The notes below the pieces were generated by a model, which saw nothing but the letters and a program-made list of their open reading frames with translations, had not been told where the DNA came from and ran no database searches. Below, piece by piece: positions 1-6,022 of a stretch of 22,500 nucleotides of DNA (the first letter of the stretch is position 1; each line of letters starts with the position of its first letter). The DNA lies in IMG/VR virus record IMGVR_UViG_3300022707_001782, positions 1 to 22,500 of that record, one strand, 5' to 3'. This stretch comes from a virus. The position numbers and the translations under genes are program-made.

Positions 1-2
1 AT

Positions 3-50
3 TGTATCGAGGAATGGCGTGACTGGCACCTTGACAGGGGTGTGGTATGA
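3..50 (+). CDS. Possible 3' end of an upstream gene (partial)
   Basis: Frame 3 is open from the window edge to a TGA at 48-50 and ends in the plausible hydrophilic tail CIEEWRDWHLDRGVV. Frame 1 is also open here (to 264) but runs into the next gene. No function can be given from 15 residues, and the choice of frame is uncertain. Confidence 0.25.
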   Translation, partial: CIEEWRDWHLDRGVV

Positions 51-78
51 TGCACTCGTCGGTCTAGTTGGGGCTTTC

Positions 79-129
79 GAGCCGTCTCTGGAGCGCAAGC
101 ACAGGAACAGAGTCGCTTCACGGCGGCTC
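79..129 (+). terminator. Nested hairpin, candidate terminator or insulator
   Basis: An outer stem GAGCCG (79-84) / CGGCTC (124-129) encloses GGAGCG (90-95) / CGCTTC (114-119, one G-U pair). It is followed by TTTCTG, a weak T run. It lies just before the -10 box of the gene at 150, so it probably separates that gene from upstream transcription. The pairing is seen directly; terminator function is inferred. Confidence 0.4.
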
Positions 130-135
130 TTTCTG

Positions 136-141
136 TATGAT
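136..141 (+). promoter_or_regulatory. -10 box TATGAT before the 3D-domain gene
   Basis: TATGAT is preceded by TG (TGTATGAT) and ends 8 nt before the ATG at 150. This is 2 nt longer than the 6-nt spacing seen at most other -10 boxes of this window, so the message would have at most a couple of leader bases. No -35 box is evident. Confidence 0.5.
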
Positions 142-149
142 TGGGGAGA

Positions 150-866
150 ATGTTTCGTCGTTCCACCAAAATCATCGTTACCATCTTTGTCGTTGCTCTC
201 CTGTGGTGGCTGCTCCTCGCGCCTATGGTCGAGGCAGCACTTTCGCCACGCCAAGCGAGGATAACGCGTGAGGTGTCCAGATTGGACGGCGTTGCTCGGA
301 GGCTAGAGGAGGCTGCTCGCAGTGTAAGGCGCACAATGGAGTGGCTCCAAAGTCTCGGATGCACCATAGGAATTAAATCAATGTGCATCGTCGAAGAGGC
401 GGTTGTTTACAATGACGTGAGCGAGGGACACACCGTCCGCGTGAGCTTTCAGGTCGAGGCATCGTGGTACAACAACCTTGTCCGCCAAACCGACAGCACG
501 CCTTGTGAAGGCAAGTACGGCAACATCTGTGACTCCTATCGTCGTGGAGAGAATCCCATTGCTGTGAGTCCAGATGTCGTTGGCTATCCCCTCAGCAAAG
601 GATCGAGGGTGAGACTCACCACTTCTTCTCCTCGCGTTGAATGCAAAGCCGAGACACGCAAAACATTCACGGTGATGGACGTGATGAGCGGGTGTCTCAA
701 AAAGGACAAAGACCTGAGAACTGGAAGATGCAGAAAGCCAGTCGTAAACTCCATCGACATTCTGATCCTGTGTACGGGCGAGGAGCGCACCGACGACTAC
801 TGTGTAATCGAGGAGGCAAGAGCGAACGCCAACGGGAGGTGCGAATTTGTGCTCACAAAGCTCTGA
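150..866 (+). CDS. Secreted 3D-domain / RlpA-like protein
   Basis: 238 residues. Residues 1-30 form an export signal: basic MFRRSTK, a hydrophobic core, and VEA just before the likely cleavage point. Residues 36-66 look like a charged coiled coil. Residues 98-208 resemble the 3D / double-psi beta-barrel fold of RlpA- and MltA-like wall proteins: ASWYN, TPCEG, AVSPDVVGYPL, FTVMDVM and NSIDILI follow the usual order, with the family-type aspartates in VMDVM and SIDIL. Many cysteines (71, 79, 119, 127, 165, 182, 194, 208, 218, 231) suggest disulfides outside the cytoplasm. It probably acts on or binds cell-wall glycan, perhaps in lysis or entry; that role is inferred. A TTG at 141 is an alternative start, but the ATG gives a clean signal peptide. 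Confidence 0.6.
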   Translation: MFRRSTKIIVTIFVVALLWWLLLAPMVEAALSPRQARITREVSRLDGVARRLEEAARSVRRTMEWLQSLGCTIGIKSMCIVEEAVVYNDVSEGHTVRVSFQVEASWYNNLVRQTDSTPCEGKYGNICDSYRRGENPIAVSPDVVGYPLSKGSRVRLTTSSPRVECKAETRKTFTVMDVMSGCLKKDKDLRTGRCRKPVVNSIDILILCTGEERTDDYCVIEEARANANGRCEFVLTKL

Positions 867-870
867 AACC

Positions 871-893
871 CTTCTGTGATGGTAGTACAGAGG
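871..893 (+). terminator. Weak hairpin after the 3D-domain gene
   Basis: CTTCTGT (871-877) can pair with ACAGAGG (887-893), 7 bp with one G-U pair, 4 nt after the stop codon. It has no T run and abuts the TTGACA box at 896. It may be a weak terminator or nothing. Confidence 0.25.
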
Positions 894-895
894 AC

Positions 896-923
896 TTGAC
901 AGTCTCCACGAGAGGCATATCAT
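896..923 (+). promoter_or_regulatory. Sigma70-type promoter of the early operon
   Basis: TTGACA (896-901), a 16-nt spacer, then TATCAT (918-923). This is the only near-consensus two-box promoter I found. The start point would be near 930, giving a leader of about 14 nt that contains CTCCTAG and CCTGACCA before the ATG at 944. It probably drives the overlapping genes from 944 to about 5240. Confidence 0.65.
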
Positions 924-943
924 ATTCCTCCTAGACCTGACCA

Positions 944-1216
944 ATGCCTACTCCAGCACCCACAGCAGAGGCCGAATTGTATCCTGAGTGCGAGAAGCTA
1001 AAATCTATCTCAGATGACTCACAGAAGATTGGTAGATTTCTCGATTGGTTGAGTGAGCAAGGCATGGAACTCGCTCGATACCACGATACTGACGGTAACG
1101 ACCGACTTCATCCTGTATCGCGAACTAACGAGAAACTTCTCGCAGATTACTTCGAGATAGATTTGCAGAAGGTGGAGAAAGAGAGAAGTGCGATACTTGC
1201 CTCAATTCGGAAATGA
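944..1216 (+). CDS. Small conserved-looking phage protein, unknown function
   Basis: 90 residues, acidic and helical, with the segment YPECEKLKSISDDSQKIG followed by FLDWLSEQGMELAR. Small proteins with this YPECEKL pattern are, from memory, frequent in phage genomes, and no function is established for them. It is the first gene after the TTGACA/TATCAT promoter. Its start has no Shine-Dalgarno sequence, only a TCCTCC...CCTGACCA leader. Its TGA overlaps the next ATG (ATGA at 1213), so the next gene is probably translationally coupled. Confidence 0.65.
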   Translation: MPTPAPTAEAELYPECEKLKSISDDSQKIGRFLDWLSEQGMELARYHDTDGNDRLHPVSRTNEKLLADYFEIDLQKVEKERSAILASIRK

Positions 1217-1482
1217 ATCTGACAATTTCCCTGTGCGGCTGTGGAGATGAAGCGACCAGCACGAATGGTCACGTACCAGAATGTGAAGTATGCAAAGACT
1301 CGAGAGAGCAGGCTGAGGCCAAAGGCTCACATATCGAATCTCGTCATTCTTTGGCCCCTAGAGAGTCGACATGGGAGGAAGATAGGCAAGAGGTCATCGA
1401 AGATCAAAAACGCGCTGAGTGCGAGTTTTATCCCCGTGCTTGCTATGACGAACGCTTCGATCCTTCCATCGACCGATCATGA
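1213..1482 (+). CDS. Small zinc-knuckle-like protein, unknown function
   Basis: 89 residues. The N-terminus has CGCG (C8, C10), H20, and CEVC (C24, C27), a spacing compatible with one zinc site. The remainder is highly charged and rich in Glu and Arg, with two more cysteines near the end. It overlaps the upstream gene by ATGA and the downstream gene by ATGA (1479), which supports this frame over the alternative frame beginning at 1241. Function not recognised. Confidence 0.55.
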   Translation: MNLTISLCGCGDEATSTNGHVPECEVCKDSREQAEAKGSHIESRHSLAPRESTWEEDRQEVIEDQKRAECEFYPRACYDERFDPSIDRS

Positions 1483-1673
1483 GTGATTTCCTCAAAATCA
1501 TAGATAGGGCTGTTTCTGATATTCGTTTCTCACACAATACAAGGAAATGGCTGGATGAGATGAGTACAAATCAATTTGCACAACTTTTGGCAGATTACAT
1601 CGAAAGTGATGAGATTGGTTTTATTGATTTCGTCGTAGAATCATATAGCGAAGAACAATCCAAATATCTCTAA
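1479..1673 (+). CDS. Small unknown protein
   Basis: 64 residues, acidic and probably all helical (MSDFLKIIDRAV, then QFAQLLADYIES and FIDFVVESYSEEQ). It starts in an ATGA overlap with the previous gene. It is more AT-rich than its neighbours, which may mean a separate origin. No motif recognised. Confidence 0.6.
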   Translation: MSDFLKIIDRAVSDIRFSHNTRKWLDEMSTNQFAQLLADYIESDEIGFIDFVVESYSEEQSKYL

Positions 1674-1687
1674 TTTCCCCCTATCAC

Positions 1688-2290
1688 ATGAAGAAAACAG
1701 ATTTAGTCGCGACACTGGCCTCACTCACTCTTCCAGAGGAACAGATCAGGCTTCTCAGCAAGCCGACTCCTTCTGAGTTTATCTTCGAGCGCAAAGGCGC
1801 TGGAGGAAAAACATTCAGCTACGTGGACATCGGATACGTCACGGGACGACTCAATCACATTTTCGGGAGCATGTGGAGCTTCGAGGTGAAGGACAAGGCG
1901 GTAGAAGAGTCACTCGGTCAGGTGTGGGTTCTCGGAGAGCTGAAAGTGCTGTGCTCCGACGGGAAGATCATCACCAAAAACCAATTCGGCTCATCCGACT
2001 TGAAGTTTCAGAAGGTGCGCGTATGCCCTGAGTGTATGTCTCAGCTTCCGTATAAGTGGAATACGTGTCAGGAATGTGACGTGAACATGAACGATAAAGA
2101 AGTAATCAGGAAGCCTCTCAGTGTGGGTGATGACCTCAAATCCGCAACCTCCGATTCCATGAAGAAGTGCGCCTCGATGCTCGGACTCGCTGCCGACGTT
2201 TACTTCCCGAAGACGTGGGCGCTGGTCGAGAAGATGCGCCCTGCCATCGAAGAGAAAGAGAAATCTTCCCCCGAAAAAGATGCAGAGTAA
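1688..2290 (+). CDS. Rad52-like single-strand annealing protein with inserted zinc ribbon
   Basis: 200 residues. The core fits the Rad52/22 family of phage annealing proteins, which pair complementary single strands in recombination-dependent replication. Seen are YVDIGYVTGRLNHIFG (45-60) with WSFEV, VWVLGELKV (79-87), NQFGSSDLK (98-106), and the family signature DDLKSATSDSMKKCASMLGL (148-167), a nucleic-acid-binding helix region. Between strand and helix sits an extra CPEC (C113, C116) ... CQEC (C127, C130), a four-cysteine zinc ribbon that I do not expect in the minimal fold. The acidic C-terminus resembles tails that contact single-strand-binding proteins. The start is preceded by CCCCC, not by a Shine-Dalgarno sequence. 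Sak-type is the likeliest subfamily; the exact family needs a profile search. Confidence 0.75.
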   Translation: MKKTDLVATLASLTLPEEQIRLLSKPTPSEFIFERKGAGGKTFSYVDIGYVTGRLNHIFGSMWSFEVKDKAVEESLGQVWVLGELKVLCSDGKIITKNQFGSSDLKFQKVRVCPECMSQLPYKWNTCQECDVNMNDKEVIRKPLSVGDDLKSATSDSMKKCASMLGLAADVYFPKTWALVEKMRPAIEEKEKSSPEKDAE

Positions 2291-2531
2291 CAACGACACA
2301 TCACAGGCTGCGGGAGAAATATCCCATTACGCACTTAATCATTCCGAGGGATGCTCAGTGTGCTTTCGGCGAAGAAAGGCTCTTGAGGCAGTAGCGAAGA
2401 AACACAAGATGATGGAGGAGGCAATGCAATGGTTCGTGGATCGCGTGGACAAAGGAGAGGTGCGCAGCGTGAAGACGTATGCGAAATTCAAAGAGATTCT
2501 GGCCCATGACCCCATCAAAGATGCTCTTTAA
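2280..2531 (+). CDS. Small unknown protein with CxxC
   Basis: 83 residues. After a polar N-terminus comes H16, H21 and CSVC (C25, C28) followed by FRRRK, a possible zinc knuckle. Then come a long charged helix and FKEILAHDP. It overlaps the annealing-protein gene by 11 nt and the next gene by 11 nt. Its ATG lies 8 nt after a CCCCC run. Function unknown; its position next to the annealing protein suggests a role in DNA metabolism. Confidence 0.6.
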   Translation: MQSNNDTSQAAGEISHYALNHSEGCSVCFRRRKALEAVAKKHKMMEEAMQWFVDRVDKGEVRSVKTYAKFKEILAHDPIKDAL

Positions 2532-2739
2532 GAAAAAGCCGTCGGCGATGGATGAGGCTCTTAGCGAGCTGAAAGACCCGATCAAGGAAGATACCTCACT
2601 GCCTGGGTTGCTTTTGTGTCTGCATAAGGCGGGGTTCGAGTGTACGAAAGCTATCGGCAAATTGTGTCGCACGAACTCTATGATGATTTCGATTCTGTAC
2701 CTCCTTTTCCTTCTCCATCTCATTCTCGAGTTACTATGA
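2521..2739 (+). CDS. Small protein with C-terminal membrane segment
   Basis: 72 residues from the ATG at 2521, which overlaps the upstream stop; longer in-frame starts exist but would lie deep inside the previous gene. The N-terminus is basic (MLFKKKP), then charged. The last 22 residues (SMMISILYLLFLLHLILELL) look like a tail anchor. It ends in an ATGA overlap with the next gene. Tail-anchored topology is inferred; function unknown. Confidence 0.5.
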   Translation: MLFKKKPSAMDEALSELKDPIKEDTSLPGLLLCLHKAGFECTKAIGKLCRTNSMMISILYLLFLLHLILELL

Positions 2740-2945
2740 ACATGGACGACACGATACTATCGGCAGTGACAAAGGCAATGCAGGAGAAAAACGCAGAGCG
2801 CTTCGAAGAGATATACCACGAGGAGCTGAATAAAGTGCTCCTGATGGTAGTGCAGACGCACGACCAAAAGCTCTATGGCTCTCTTCTCGGAGTGCTTCTA
2901 CTACGCGATCACCTCGAAGACATGCGTCACCCCCAAAAAGACTGA
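2736..2945 (+). CDS. Small acidic helical protein, unknown
   Basis: 69 residues from the ATG of the ATGA overlap at 2736; an upstream ATG at 2640 in the same frame would overlap the previous gene by 100 nt and is less likely. The sequence is amphipathic and acidic (MNMDDTILSAVTKAM, then ERFEEIYHEELNKVLL). It ends in a TGATG overlap with the next gene. No family recognised. Confidence 0.5.
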   Translation: MNMDDTILSAVTKAMQEKNAERFEEIYHEELNKVLLMVVQTHDQKLYGSLLGVLLLRDHLEDMRHPQKD

Positions 2946-3130
2946 TGAATAAGCACCTCAAACGATTCGGCATGACTAAGGAAACATCTGTCGGGATCGC
3001 AGTGAAGTTCCCAAAGCCACTGGAGAACCCTTACCCGTGGTACAAGGGTTATCTGACGGATAGGGAGAGCGGTCTCTTGGGTCTTCTAATCGGCTTAATC
3101 ATCGGCTCTTTTCTTGCTTCTATTTTTTAA
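2945..3130 (+). CDS. Small membrane protein
   Basis: 61 residues. The first two thirds are basic and polar (MNKHLKRFGMTKE, then PYPWYKGYLTDRES). Residues 43-61 form one hydrophobic helix (LLGLLIGLIIGSFLASIF) with glycine spacing that would allow helix packing. It starts in a TGATG overlap. It is one of a series of tiny one-helix proteins in this phage. Function unknown. Confidence 0.6.
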   Translation: MNKHLKRFGMTKETSVGIAVKFPKPLENPYPWYKGYLTDRESGLLGLLIGLIIGSFLASIF

Positions 3131-3141
3131 CTCCCTGACCA

Positions 3142-3531
3142 ATGAAACCAGACCCACAAATCTCAGAAGACTTGCGCAAATTCATGCGCAAGTTCCACGA
3201 AACGAACACATCTATCGCTGCCGCAGTAGGTACATCTGCTCAGGTTATTCAGGGATATGCTGAATACACTGAGGAGAACAATAACAAGCAATTCTGGCGT
3301 GATCCGATCATTCAGAAGATCGTAAAATACATGGATAAAGTGTGGCTCGAATCTGAGGAAGATGACAAAATTGAGCAGGGCAAAGAGCTACAGAAGACGC
3401 AGGAGAGGAAGGCAAAGGAATTGCGGAAGAAGACGCTCTATAAGCGAGCAAAGGTGATACATGCCATCATGGATTCTGCGCACATGACTGACGAGGAGAA
3501 GGAGGAGAACATTCTTCCCTTCATGGACTGA
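3142..3531 (+). CDS. Unknown helical protein
   Basis: 129 residues, all helical by appearance. Residues 20-45 (NTSIAAAVGTSAQVIQGYAEY) might be a small helical or helix-turn-helix-like unit. Residues 72-105 are a long lysine/glutamate coiled coil (KELQKTQERKAKELRKKTL). The leader CTCCCTGACCA repeats the CCTGACCAATG string found before the gene at 944. It ends in a TGATG overlap with the YopX gene. Function not recognised. Confidence 0.6.
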   Translation: MKPDPQISEDLRKFMRKFHETNTSIAAAVGTSAQVIQGYAEYTEENNNKQFWRDPIIQKIVKYMDKVWLESEEDDKIEQGKELQKTQERKAKELRKKTLYKRAKVIHAIMDSAHMTDEEKEENILPFMD

Positions 3532-3860
3532 TGGCACCATTACGATTCAGAGCTTGGTTTCCAAATCTCAAAGTAATGGGATTTTTGAATTTTCCAGTAG
3601 CCAAAGATTCAGATTTTGTGCAGTGGGCGGGATTAAAAATCATGCAATCCACAGGACTCAAAGACCTCAATGGCAAAGAGATTTACGAGGGAGACATCTA
3701 TCTCCTCCTGTCGCAAAAGAAGCTGTGCAAAACGGAGGCGGCACGAAGACGATGCGCGAAGGTAGTGGAGTGGAATGAAAAAACTGCGGGATACAATCTA
3801 TCGACAGATCAATGCGAAGTCACAGGCAATATCTTCGAGAATCCCGAACTGATGCTATGA
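3531..3860 (+). CDS. YopX family protein
   Basis: 109 residues. The middle and C-terminus match the YopX family of small phage proteins: a W..L and MQSTGLKDLNGKEIYEGDIY (39-58), then VVEWNEK, and VTGNIFENPEL at the end, which is the family hallmark. The fold is mainly beta and the molecular role is not established. It starts in TGATG and ends in ATGA overlaps, in the middle of the early operon. An extra basic loop (LSQKKLCKTEAARRR) sits between the two conserved blocks. Confidence 0.85.
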   Translation: MAPLRFRAWFPNLKVMGFLNFPVAKDSDFVQWAGLKIMQSTGLKDLNGKEIYEGDIYLLLSQKKLCKTEAARRRCAKVVEWNEKTAGYNLSTDQCEVTGNIFENPELML

Positions 3861-4186
3861 GTGATCCTTCATTCAAGGACTGGCTTGCTACTAGACCCAA
3901 AGCTGTGCAGGAACTCGCCAAGAAATATCCTCCAGGGCAGTACCGAATCGCTGAGTTCGCACCCTATGGAATCTCCTGCGCGGGTACGATTGTAGACTTG
4001 TATTCCTACACCGAATCTGGAGAGGTCGGGGTGATAGTCAGATCAGGAAATAAACTCCCAAGCTGCCTTTTGCATGAACGGTGTTTGGCGGAGGAGTTCG
4101 GAAAGAATGACCCTCATCACGATAAGAACGTTCTGGTTCACATTGATCCGATCTGGATGGAGCCATTGCCCGATGACAATGATTGA
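3857..4186 (+). CDS. Unknown early protein
   Basis: 109 residues from the ATG in the ATGA overlap at 3857; an in-frame ATG at 3812 lies inside YopX and is unlikely. The N-terminus is helical (DWLATRPKAVQELAKKYPPG). The rest looks beta-rich, with YRIAEFAPYG, GTIVDLYSY and EVGVIVRS, then an acidic tail with WMEPLPDDND. It may be a small SH3-like beta barrel, but no family is recognised. It overlaps the thyX start by 14 nt. Confidence 0.6.
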   Translation: MSDPSFKDWLATRPKAVQELAKKYPPGQYRIAEFAPYGISCAGTIVDLYSYTESGEVGVIVRSGNKLPSCLLHERCLAEEFGKNDPHHDKNVLVHIDPIWMEPLPDDND

Positions 4187-4799
4187 ATATATCTCTCACA
4201 TGGGCAACGATCTCACTGTGGTGAATGCCGCCAGAGTGTCCTTCCAGAATCACAAAGAGGAGATGGACGAGAAGGATGAGAAGCTCATCCGATACCTAGC
4301 AAAGCACAATCATTGGACTCCATTCGCTCACCCACAGATCACGCTCAGGATCAAAGCGCCCGTCGCAATCAGGACACAGTTCTTCAAGCACAAGCAGGGA
4401 TTCGTGGAGAATGAAGTGAGCCGTAGGTATGTATCTTCTCCGCCAGAAATTTACACACCGAAGCAATGGAGGCAAGCGTCTGAGAATAAAAAGCAAGGCA
4501 GCGCTGGCGCAGCCGAGAGATCGCCAATGAGGGATCATGTATACGATTACGCCATACAGAAAGCAATCGGCTGTTACAATCTCCTGATCGCCGATGGAAT
4601 ATGCCCTGAGCAAGCGCGGTTCGTCCTGCCTCAAGCGATGTTCACGGAATGGTACTGGACTGGATCGCTCGCGGCATACGCTCGCTTCTACAAGCTCAGA
4701 AGCTCAGAGGATGCTCAGGGAGAGATACAGGAGTATGCAGAGGGGATCGCGACAATCATCAGACCACTATTTCCTATTTCCTGGCCTGCCCTGACATGA
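4173..4799 (+). CDS. thyX: Flavin-dependent thymidylate synthase ThyX
   Basis: 208 residues, the usual ThyX length. ThyX makes dTMP from dUMP using methylene-tetrahydrofolate and NADPH with bound FAD, supplying thymidylate for phage replication. Seen are RVSFQNHKEE near the N-terminus, HWTPFAHPQITL (47-58), the signature region RTQFFKHKQGFVENEVSRRY (67-86), and EQARFVLPQ with TEWYWTGSLAAYARF (146-172). The signature has KHK where many ThyX proteins have RHR; the NEVSRRY part is intact. ATG 4173 or 4179 are both possible starts, since both overlap the end of the previous gene; the ATG at 4074 would give a non-homologous extension. It ends in an ATGA overlap with a small membrane gene. Confidence 0.93.
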   Translation: MTMIEYISHMGNDLTVVNAARVSFQNHKEEMDEKDEKLIRYLAKHNHWTPFAHPQITLRIKAPVAIRTQFFKHKQGFVENEVSRRYVSSPPEIYTPKQWRQASENKKQGSAGAAERSPMRDHVYDYAIQKAIGCYNLLIADGICPEQARFVLPQAMFTEWYWTGSLAAYARFYKLRSSEDAQGEIQEYAEGIATIIRPLFPISWPALT

Positions 4800-4933
4800 T
4801 TTACTTCCTCCTCGGCTCGGCATGCGGTGTCTTCACAGTGTTCTTGGGCTATAGGGCATACAAAGCAGGGGATTTCGTTGCTTTCCTCATCGGGGTATTG
4901 GTGGGCTTCCTTGCTGTACAATTCTTCACATGA
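4796..4933 (+). CDS. Tiny membrane protein, 45 aa
   Basis: 45 residues, nearly all hydrophobic: an N-terminal helix (IYFLLGSACGVFTVFLGY), a short polar turn (RAYKAGD), and a second helix (FVAFLIGVLVGFLAVQFF). This is a two-helix hairpin. It is coupled to thyX by ATGA and to the next membrane gene by ATGA (4930). Such hairpins occur among holins and phage exclusion proteins, but no family is recognised. Confidence 0.65.
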   Translation: MIYFLLGSACGVFTVFLGYRAYKAGDFVAFLIGVLVGFLAVQFFT

Positions 4934-5088
4934 TTCAATTCTTCTTCATCCTGGCGTTCATTGCGTCCTGCATCGGACTGATCGCAAGATTCAGAGAGAA
5001 TTTCGTACTCGCAGGTGCGATGCTCTGTGTATCGGTCGGGTGTTCTGTAATTGCCATTCTTATTTTTCTTTTCCAAAGGCTGCTATGA
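4930..5088 (+). CDS. Tiny membrane protein, 52 aa
   Basis: 52 residues starting at ATG 4930 in an ATGA overlap. One helix is at residues 3-18 (QFFFILAFIASCIGLI), then a basic turn (ARFRENF), then a second helix (LAGAMLCVSVGCSVIAILIFLF) and QRLL. It has the same two-helix hairpin plan as the gene before it. It ends in an ATGA overlap with the next gene. Function unknown. Confidence 0.6.
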   Translation: MIQFFFILAFIASCIGLIARFRENFVLAGAMLCVSVGCSVIAILIFLFQRLL

Positions 5089-5240
5089 CCAAAGTGAACA
5101 AGACTCCCAAGCGTTACCCTGCGGGGAAGTGTTGCTGCAAAGAGATGCCTGCGATCAGACTGATCCTCCAGTGCATCGCCGTCGAGATCGCTGCCATTGG
5201 AATACTGTTTGCGCTTCTCGTTCTTGACGTACTCACCTGA
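5085..5240 (+). CDS. Tiny membrane protein with Cys cluster, 51 aa
   Basis: 51 residues from ATG 5085 (ATGA overlap). A basic N-terminus, MTKVNKTPKRYPAGK, leads to CCCKE, then one hydrophobic helix (AIRLILQCIAVEIAAIGILF). The three adjacent cysteines before the helix are unusual and could be a membrane-proximal metal or lipid site. It is the last gene before the 5245-5288 hairpin, so it probably ends the operon. Function unknown. Confidence 0.6.
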   Translation: MTKVNKTPKRYPAGKCCCKEMPAIRLILQCIAVEIAAIGILFALLVLDVLT

Positions 5241-5244
5241 TGAA

Positions 5245-5288
5245 CCCTCTCCTGTGCTCCAGCACGGGACTGCCGAATCAGGAGAGGG
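5245..5288 (+). terminator. Strong inverted repeat at the end of the early operon
   Basis: CCCTCTCCTG (5245-5254) pairs perfectly with CAGGAGAGGG (5279-5288). Inside it GTGCT-CC-AGCAC (5254-5265) forms a second hairpin, so the whole is a branched or stacked structure 5 nt after a stop codon. There is no T run. It lies 22 nt before the -10 box at 5311. It is probably a terminator, or an RNA end that protects the early message. Confidence 0.5.
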
Positions 5289-5310
5289 GATTTCAGAGTA
5301 ACAAATCCTG

Positions 5311-5316
5311 TACAAT
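5311..5316 (+). promoter_or_regulatory. -10 box TACAAT, leaderless GTG start
   Basis: TACAAT, preceded by TG, ends 6 nt before the GTG at 5323, so transcription is expected to begin at or next to the start codon. No -35 box seen. Confidence 0.6.
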
Positions 5317-5322
5317 TTGTGT

Positions 5323-5439
5323 GTGGAAGAGATCGCTGCCAACATCGGGGACATTCTTGCGGATAAGCCACTCGCTGTAGTCCTGCTCGTAGGGATCATT
5401 GCGGGCATAATCCTGATCTCATTCGTGAATAGAAAGTAA
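5323..5439 (+). CDS. Mini membrane protein, 38 aa
   Basis: 38 residues starting at a GTG that sits exactly 6 nt after a TACAAT -10 box; this placement decides the start. The sequence is MEEIAANIGDILADKP, then one hydrophobic helix (LAVVLLVGIIAGIILISFV) and NRK. It is an N-out/C-in type single-span peptide by charge. Peptides this small could be holin-like, inhibitory or regulatory; nothing more can be said. Confidence 0.55.
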   Translation: MEEIAANIGDILADKPLAVVLLVGIIAGIILISFVNRK

Positions 5440-5442
5440 GGG

Positions 5443-5448
5443 TATGAT
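5443..5448 (+). promoter_or_regulatory. -10 box TATGAT, leaderless start
   Basis: TATGAT ends 6 nt before the ATG at 5455. It begins 4 nt after the previous stop codon, so this mini-gene has its own promoter even though it could have been read from the one before. Confidence 0.6.
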
Positions 5449-5454
5449 GGGGGC

Positions 5455-5610
5455 ATGATCGACTGGATCATTATTGCTGTGCTCATCCTCCAGCTCGTCA
5501 TCCTGAATAAGCAGAGGAAGTACCATCGAGACGGGAAGCAATGGCACGAAGACCTCGGCAACTTCTACAAGGATCAAATCGACGATGAACGTTCCCACAA
5601 ACGAAAATGA
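5455..5610 (+). CDS. Small membrane-anchored protein, 51 aa
   Basis: 51 residues from the leaderless ATG. An N-terminal helix (DWIIIAVLILQLVIL) is followed by a charged cytoplasm-like tail (NKQRKYHRDGKQWHEDL, then QIDDERSHKRK). The layout, a signal-anchor helix with a polar tail, resembles small i-spanin-like or anchor proteins, but no family is recognised. It ends in an ATGA overlap with the next gene at 5607. Confidence 0.6.
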   Translation: MIDWIIIAVLILQLVILNKQRKYHRDGKQWHEDLGNFYKDQIDDERSHKRK

Positions 5611-6002
5611 TAATGCTCACCTCAAATCAGAAGCTCACTGAGGGGCCAGTAAAACTCAGACCGAAGAAGATGACTGTGGGTGTAGACCTAGCTGCTCCGA
5701 CAACAATCAGTTGCGCGCTCGGTCATACAGATTCATCAGGAATGAGTGTGAAAATCCATCTTGTCACTCAGGGTGATGTCTCAAAGGAATGGAAACAGGA
5801 GCACACCATCCACCTCTGCGCAAAGCACGGCAAAGAACTAGAAGACATCGGCCCTTCCTGTTTCATCAAGAATTACAGGCACGAGCTTCGAAGAAACTCT
5901 CCTGCATTCCTTTCCCACCTACGCGATCTTGAAAAACGTCCTGATATTCCTCCTAGTGATAGCCATAGCGGTGACACTGCTCTACATAATCGACCCGACT
6001 AG
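5607..6002 (+). CDS. Unknown protein with Cys/His pairs
   Basis: 131 residues from the ATG in the ATGA overlap, with TTCCCAC about 11 nt before it. After a basic N-terminus come CALGH (C36, H40) and CAKHG (C71, H74), which could form a zinc site, and C85. The C-terminal 26 residues (from RDLEKRPD) are polar and are encoded over a second hydrophobic reading frame at 5929-6021, so this end may be under unusual constraint. Function unknown. Confidence 0.55.
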   Translation: MIMLTSNQKLTEGPVKLRPKKMTVGVDLAAPTTISCALGHTDSSGMSVKIHLVTQGDVSKEWKQEHTIHLCAKHGKELEDIGPSCFIKNYRHELRRNSPAFLSHLRDLEKRPDIPPSDSHSGDTALHNRPD

Positions 6003-6021
6003 CGCGGGAATGCTGAATTGA
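5929..6021 (+). CDS. Possible hidden mini membrane peptide, 30 aa
   Basis: In the frame of a TTG at 5929 the sequence reads KNVLIFLLVIAIAVTLLYII then DPTSAGMLN and a TGA at 6019-6021. It is a near-ideal single membrane helix lying over the end of the 5607 gene. The start has no -10 box at the standard distance and no ATG, and upstream codons stay open, so this is only a candidate, suggested by its resemblance in plan to the neighbouring mini membrane proteins. Confidence 0.3.
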   Translation: MKNVLIFLLVIAIAVTLLYIIDPTSAGMLN

Positions 6022-6022
6022 G

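Noticed and set aside
31-51. TTGACA followed by TATGAT near the left edge as a promoter
   Set aside because: The spacer is only 9 nt, too short for a two-box promoter, and no start codon stands at the leaderless distance. TATGAT with TGG before it might still act alone, but nothing supports this.
19-264. 81-aa open frame in frame 1 at the left edge
   Set aside because: It runs 115 nt into the 3D-domain gene and is serine/arginine-rich without motif; it is probably a shadow.
378-944. 188-aa open frame on the - strand
   Set aside because: It is opposite the 3D-domain gene, whose signal peptide and motifs are clear, and it has no motif of its own.
4935-5561. 208-aa open frame on the - strand
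   Set aside because: It lies over several + strand mini-genes that have overlapping starts and -10 boxes. Its composition is irregular, with no recognisable domain.
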